Source: CAVYPR01 sp052145775 (GTDB lineage Bacteria > Actinomycetota > Acidimicrobiia > Acidimicrobiales > RAAP-2). From it: DNA of 13,439 nucleotides. A program made the translations under genes and the position numbers. The notes under the pieces were generated by a model. The model was not told the DNA's origin, made no database searches, and worked only from the letters and a program-made list of their open reading frames with translations. The DNA lies in the NCBI GenBank assembly GCA_052145775.1, contig JBKQNY010000019.1, forward strand, positions 1 through 13,439. The letters are read 5' to 3'. The stretch's first letter is position 1. Each line of letters starts with the position of its first letter. Of this stretch, positions 12,544 to 13,439 are shown piece after piece.

Positions 12544-13439
12544 CCCTCGTCGCCGCCGACCTGCTCGGCCTGCCCACCGCCGAGCTGACGGCGGCCGCCC
12601 GCAAGGTGCGCGACCGGGCGGTGGGCACCCGCATCACCTACTCGCCCAAGGTCTTCATCCCCCTCACGATGCTCTGCCGGGACCGCTGCGGCTACTGCAC
12701 CTTCGCCAAGCCCCCGGCCCGCCTGGCCTCGCCCTACCTCTCCCTCGACGAGGTCCTCGAGGTCGCCCGGGCGGGGCAGCGCGCCGGTTGTCACGAGGCC
12801 CTCTTCACCCTCGGCGAGCGGCCGGAGATCCGCTACCCGACGGCCGCCCGGTGGCTGGCCGAGCACGGCCACGACTCGACCGTGGGCTACCTGGCCGCCG
12901 CCTGCCGGGCCGTCCTCGAGGAGACGGGCCTCCTCCCCCACGCCAACGCCGGGGCCCTGGACAGCCGAGAGCTGGCCGCGCTGCGGCCGGGGACGGCCAG
13001 CCAGGGGATGATGGTCGAGACCCTGGCCGAGGGGCTGGCCGCCCACCGCCGGGCCCCCGACAAGCGCCCCGGGCGGCGCCTCGCCACCCTCGAGGCGGCC
13101 GGCCGCCTGGCCATCCCCTTCACCACCGGGATCCTGGTGGGCATCGGCGAAACCCGGGCCGACCGGCTGGAGGCCCTCGTGGCCGTGGCCGACTCCCACC
13201 GCCGCCACGGCCACGTCCAGGAGGTCATCGTCCAGAACTTCCTTCCCAAGCCGGGCACGGCCATGGCCGGCCACCCGCCGTGCCCGAGCGAGGAGCTGGT
13301 GTGGTCGATCGCCGCCGCCCGGCTCATCCTGCCCCCAGACCTCCGCGTGCAGGCCCCGCCCAACCTCTCCGACGACCTCGCCCCCCTCCTCGAGGCGGGC
13401 ATCGACGACTGGGGGGGCGTGTCGCCGGTCACCGCCGAC
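12540..13439 (+). CDS. cofG: FO synthase, CofG radical-SAM domain (cut by window edge)
   Basis: 7,8-didemethyl-8-hydroxy-5-deazariboflavin (FO) synthase subunit, the step that builds the deazaflavin ring of cofactor F420. The open frame of 300 codons has no stop before the right edge. After the lead-in ITYSPKVFIPLTMLC comes the [4Fe-4S]/SAM motif Cys46-x3-Cys50-x2-Cys53 (CRDRCGYCTFAKPP). Later come EALFTLGERPE, HANAGALD, SQGMMVETL, TTGILVGIGET, VQNFLPKPGTAM and, near the edge, DDWGGVSPVTAD, all CofG-type blocks. In most actinobacteria CofG is fused to CofH as FbiC (about 850 residues); the window ends too early to tell. The start GTG 12540 overlaps the pgl stop (GTGA), so it is the sixth gene of the tkt operon. 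Confidence 0.93.
   Translation, partial: MTLVAADLLGLPTAELTAAARKVRDRAVGTRITYSPKVFIPLTMLCRDRCGYCTFAKPPARLASPYLSLDEVLEVARAGQRAGCHEALFTLGERPEIRYPTAARWLAEHGHDSTVGYLAAACRAVLEETGLLPHANAGALDSRELAALRPGTASQGMMVETLAEGLAAHRRAPDKRPGRRLATLEAAGRLAIPFTTGILVGIGETRADRLEALVAVADSHRRHGHVQEVIVQNFLPKPGTAMAGHPPCPSEELVWSIAAARLILPPDLRVQAPPNLSDDLAPLLEAGIDDWGGVSPVTAD

Noticed and set aside
12186..13274. A 362-codon minus-strand frame opposite pgl and cofG
   Set aside because: The plus strand carries intact Pgl and CofG motifs; the minus frame is compositionally biased shadow sequence.

Overview
This is a GC-rich window (about 70% by eye) from an actinobacterium. The evidence is a Pup-proteasome locus, mycobacterial-type TrmI, an F420-biosynthesis gene, many GTG/TTG starts and several candidate leaderless promoters. 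The gene combination (short 6-phosphogluconate dehydrogenase next to zwf, and no opcA between zwf and pgl) suggests a lineage outside the well-studied Streptomyces/Mycobacterium groups, perhaps Acidimicrobiia. That placement is inference.

Left block, minus strand, 3704 down to 1: mpa/arc (proteasomal AAA+ ATPase), dop (Pup deamidase/depupylase), pup, and the first 65 codons of prcB (20S core beta subunit), running off the left edge. Together they prepare Pup, recognise pupylated proteins, unfold them and degrade them. The ligase PafA and the alpha subunit PrcA are not in the window.

Middle block: a 179-bp divergent spacer separates mpa from a plus-strand Asp-type [3Fe-4S]/[4Fe-4S] ferredoxin. 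The spacer holds a strong 13-bp hairpin. The ferredoxin ends 6 bp from the end of trmI. TrmI is the last gene of a tight minus-strand cluster: a holin-X-like membrane protein, two small single-TM proteins, then trmI. A hotdog thioesterase lies upstream of this cluster on the same strand, behind a 102-bp gap.

Right block, plus strand, 6251 to the right edge: a pentose-phosphate operon, tkt-tal-gnd-zwf-pgl, followed without a gap by the radical-SAM CofG domain of FO synthase (F420 biosynthesis). The last three junctions are 4-base stop/start overlaps (ATGA, TTGA, GTGA). The genes cover the oxidative branch (Zwf, Pgl, Gnd) and the carbon-shuffling branch (Tkt, Tal), and tie F420 precursor synthesis to them.

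I found no obviously new system. The points most worth checking are the pgl-cofG coupling, the hairpin upstream of the ferredoxin, the TAnnnT leaderless-type promoters at dop and between the thioesterase and tkt, the 5' end of mpa, the small-membrane-protein/trmI cluster, and an Ala rather than Gly just before the PrcB catalytic threonine. No rRNA, tRNA, IS element, CRISPR array or long repeat was seen.
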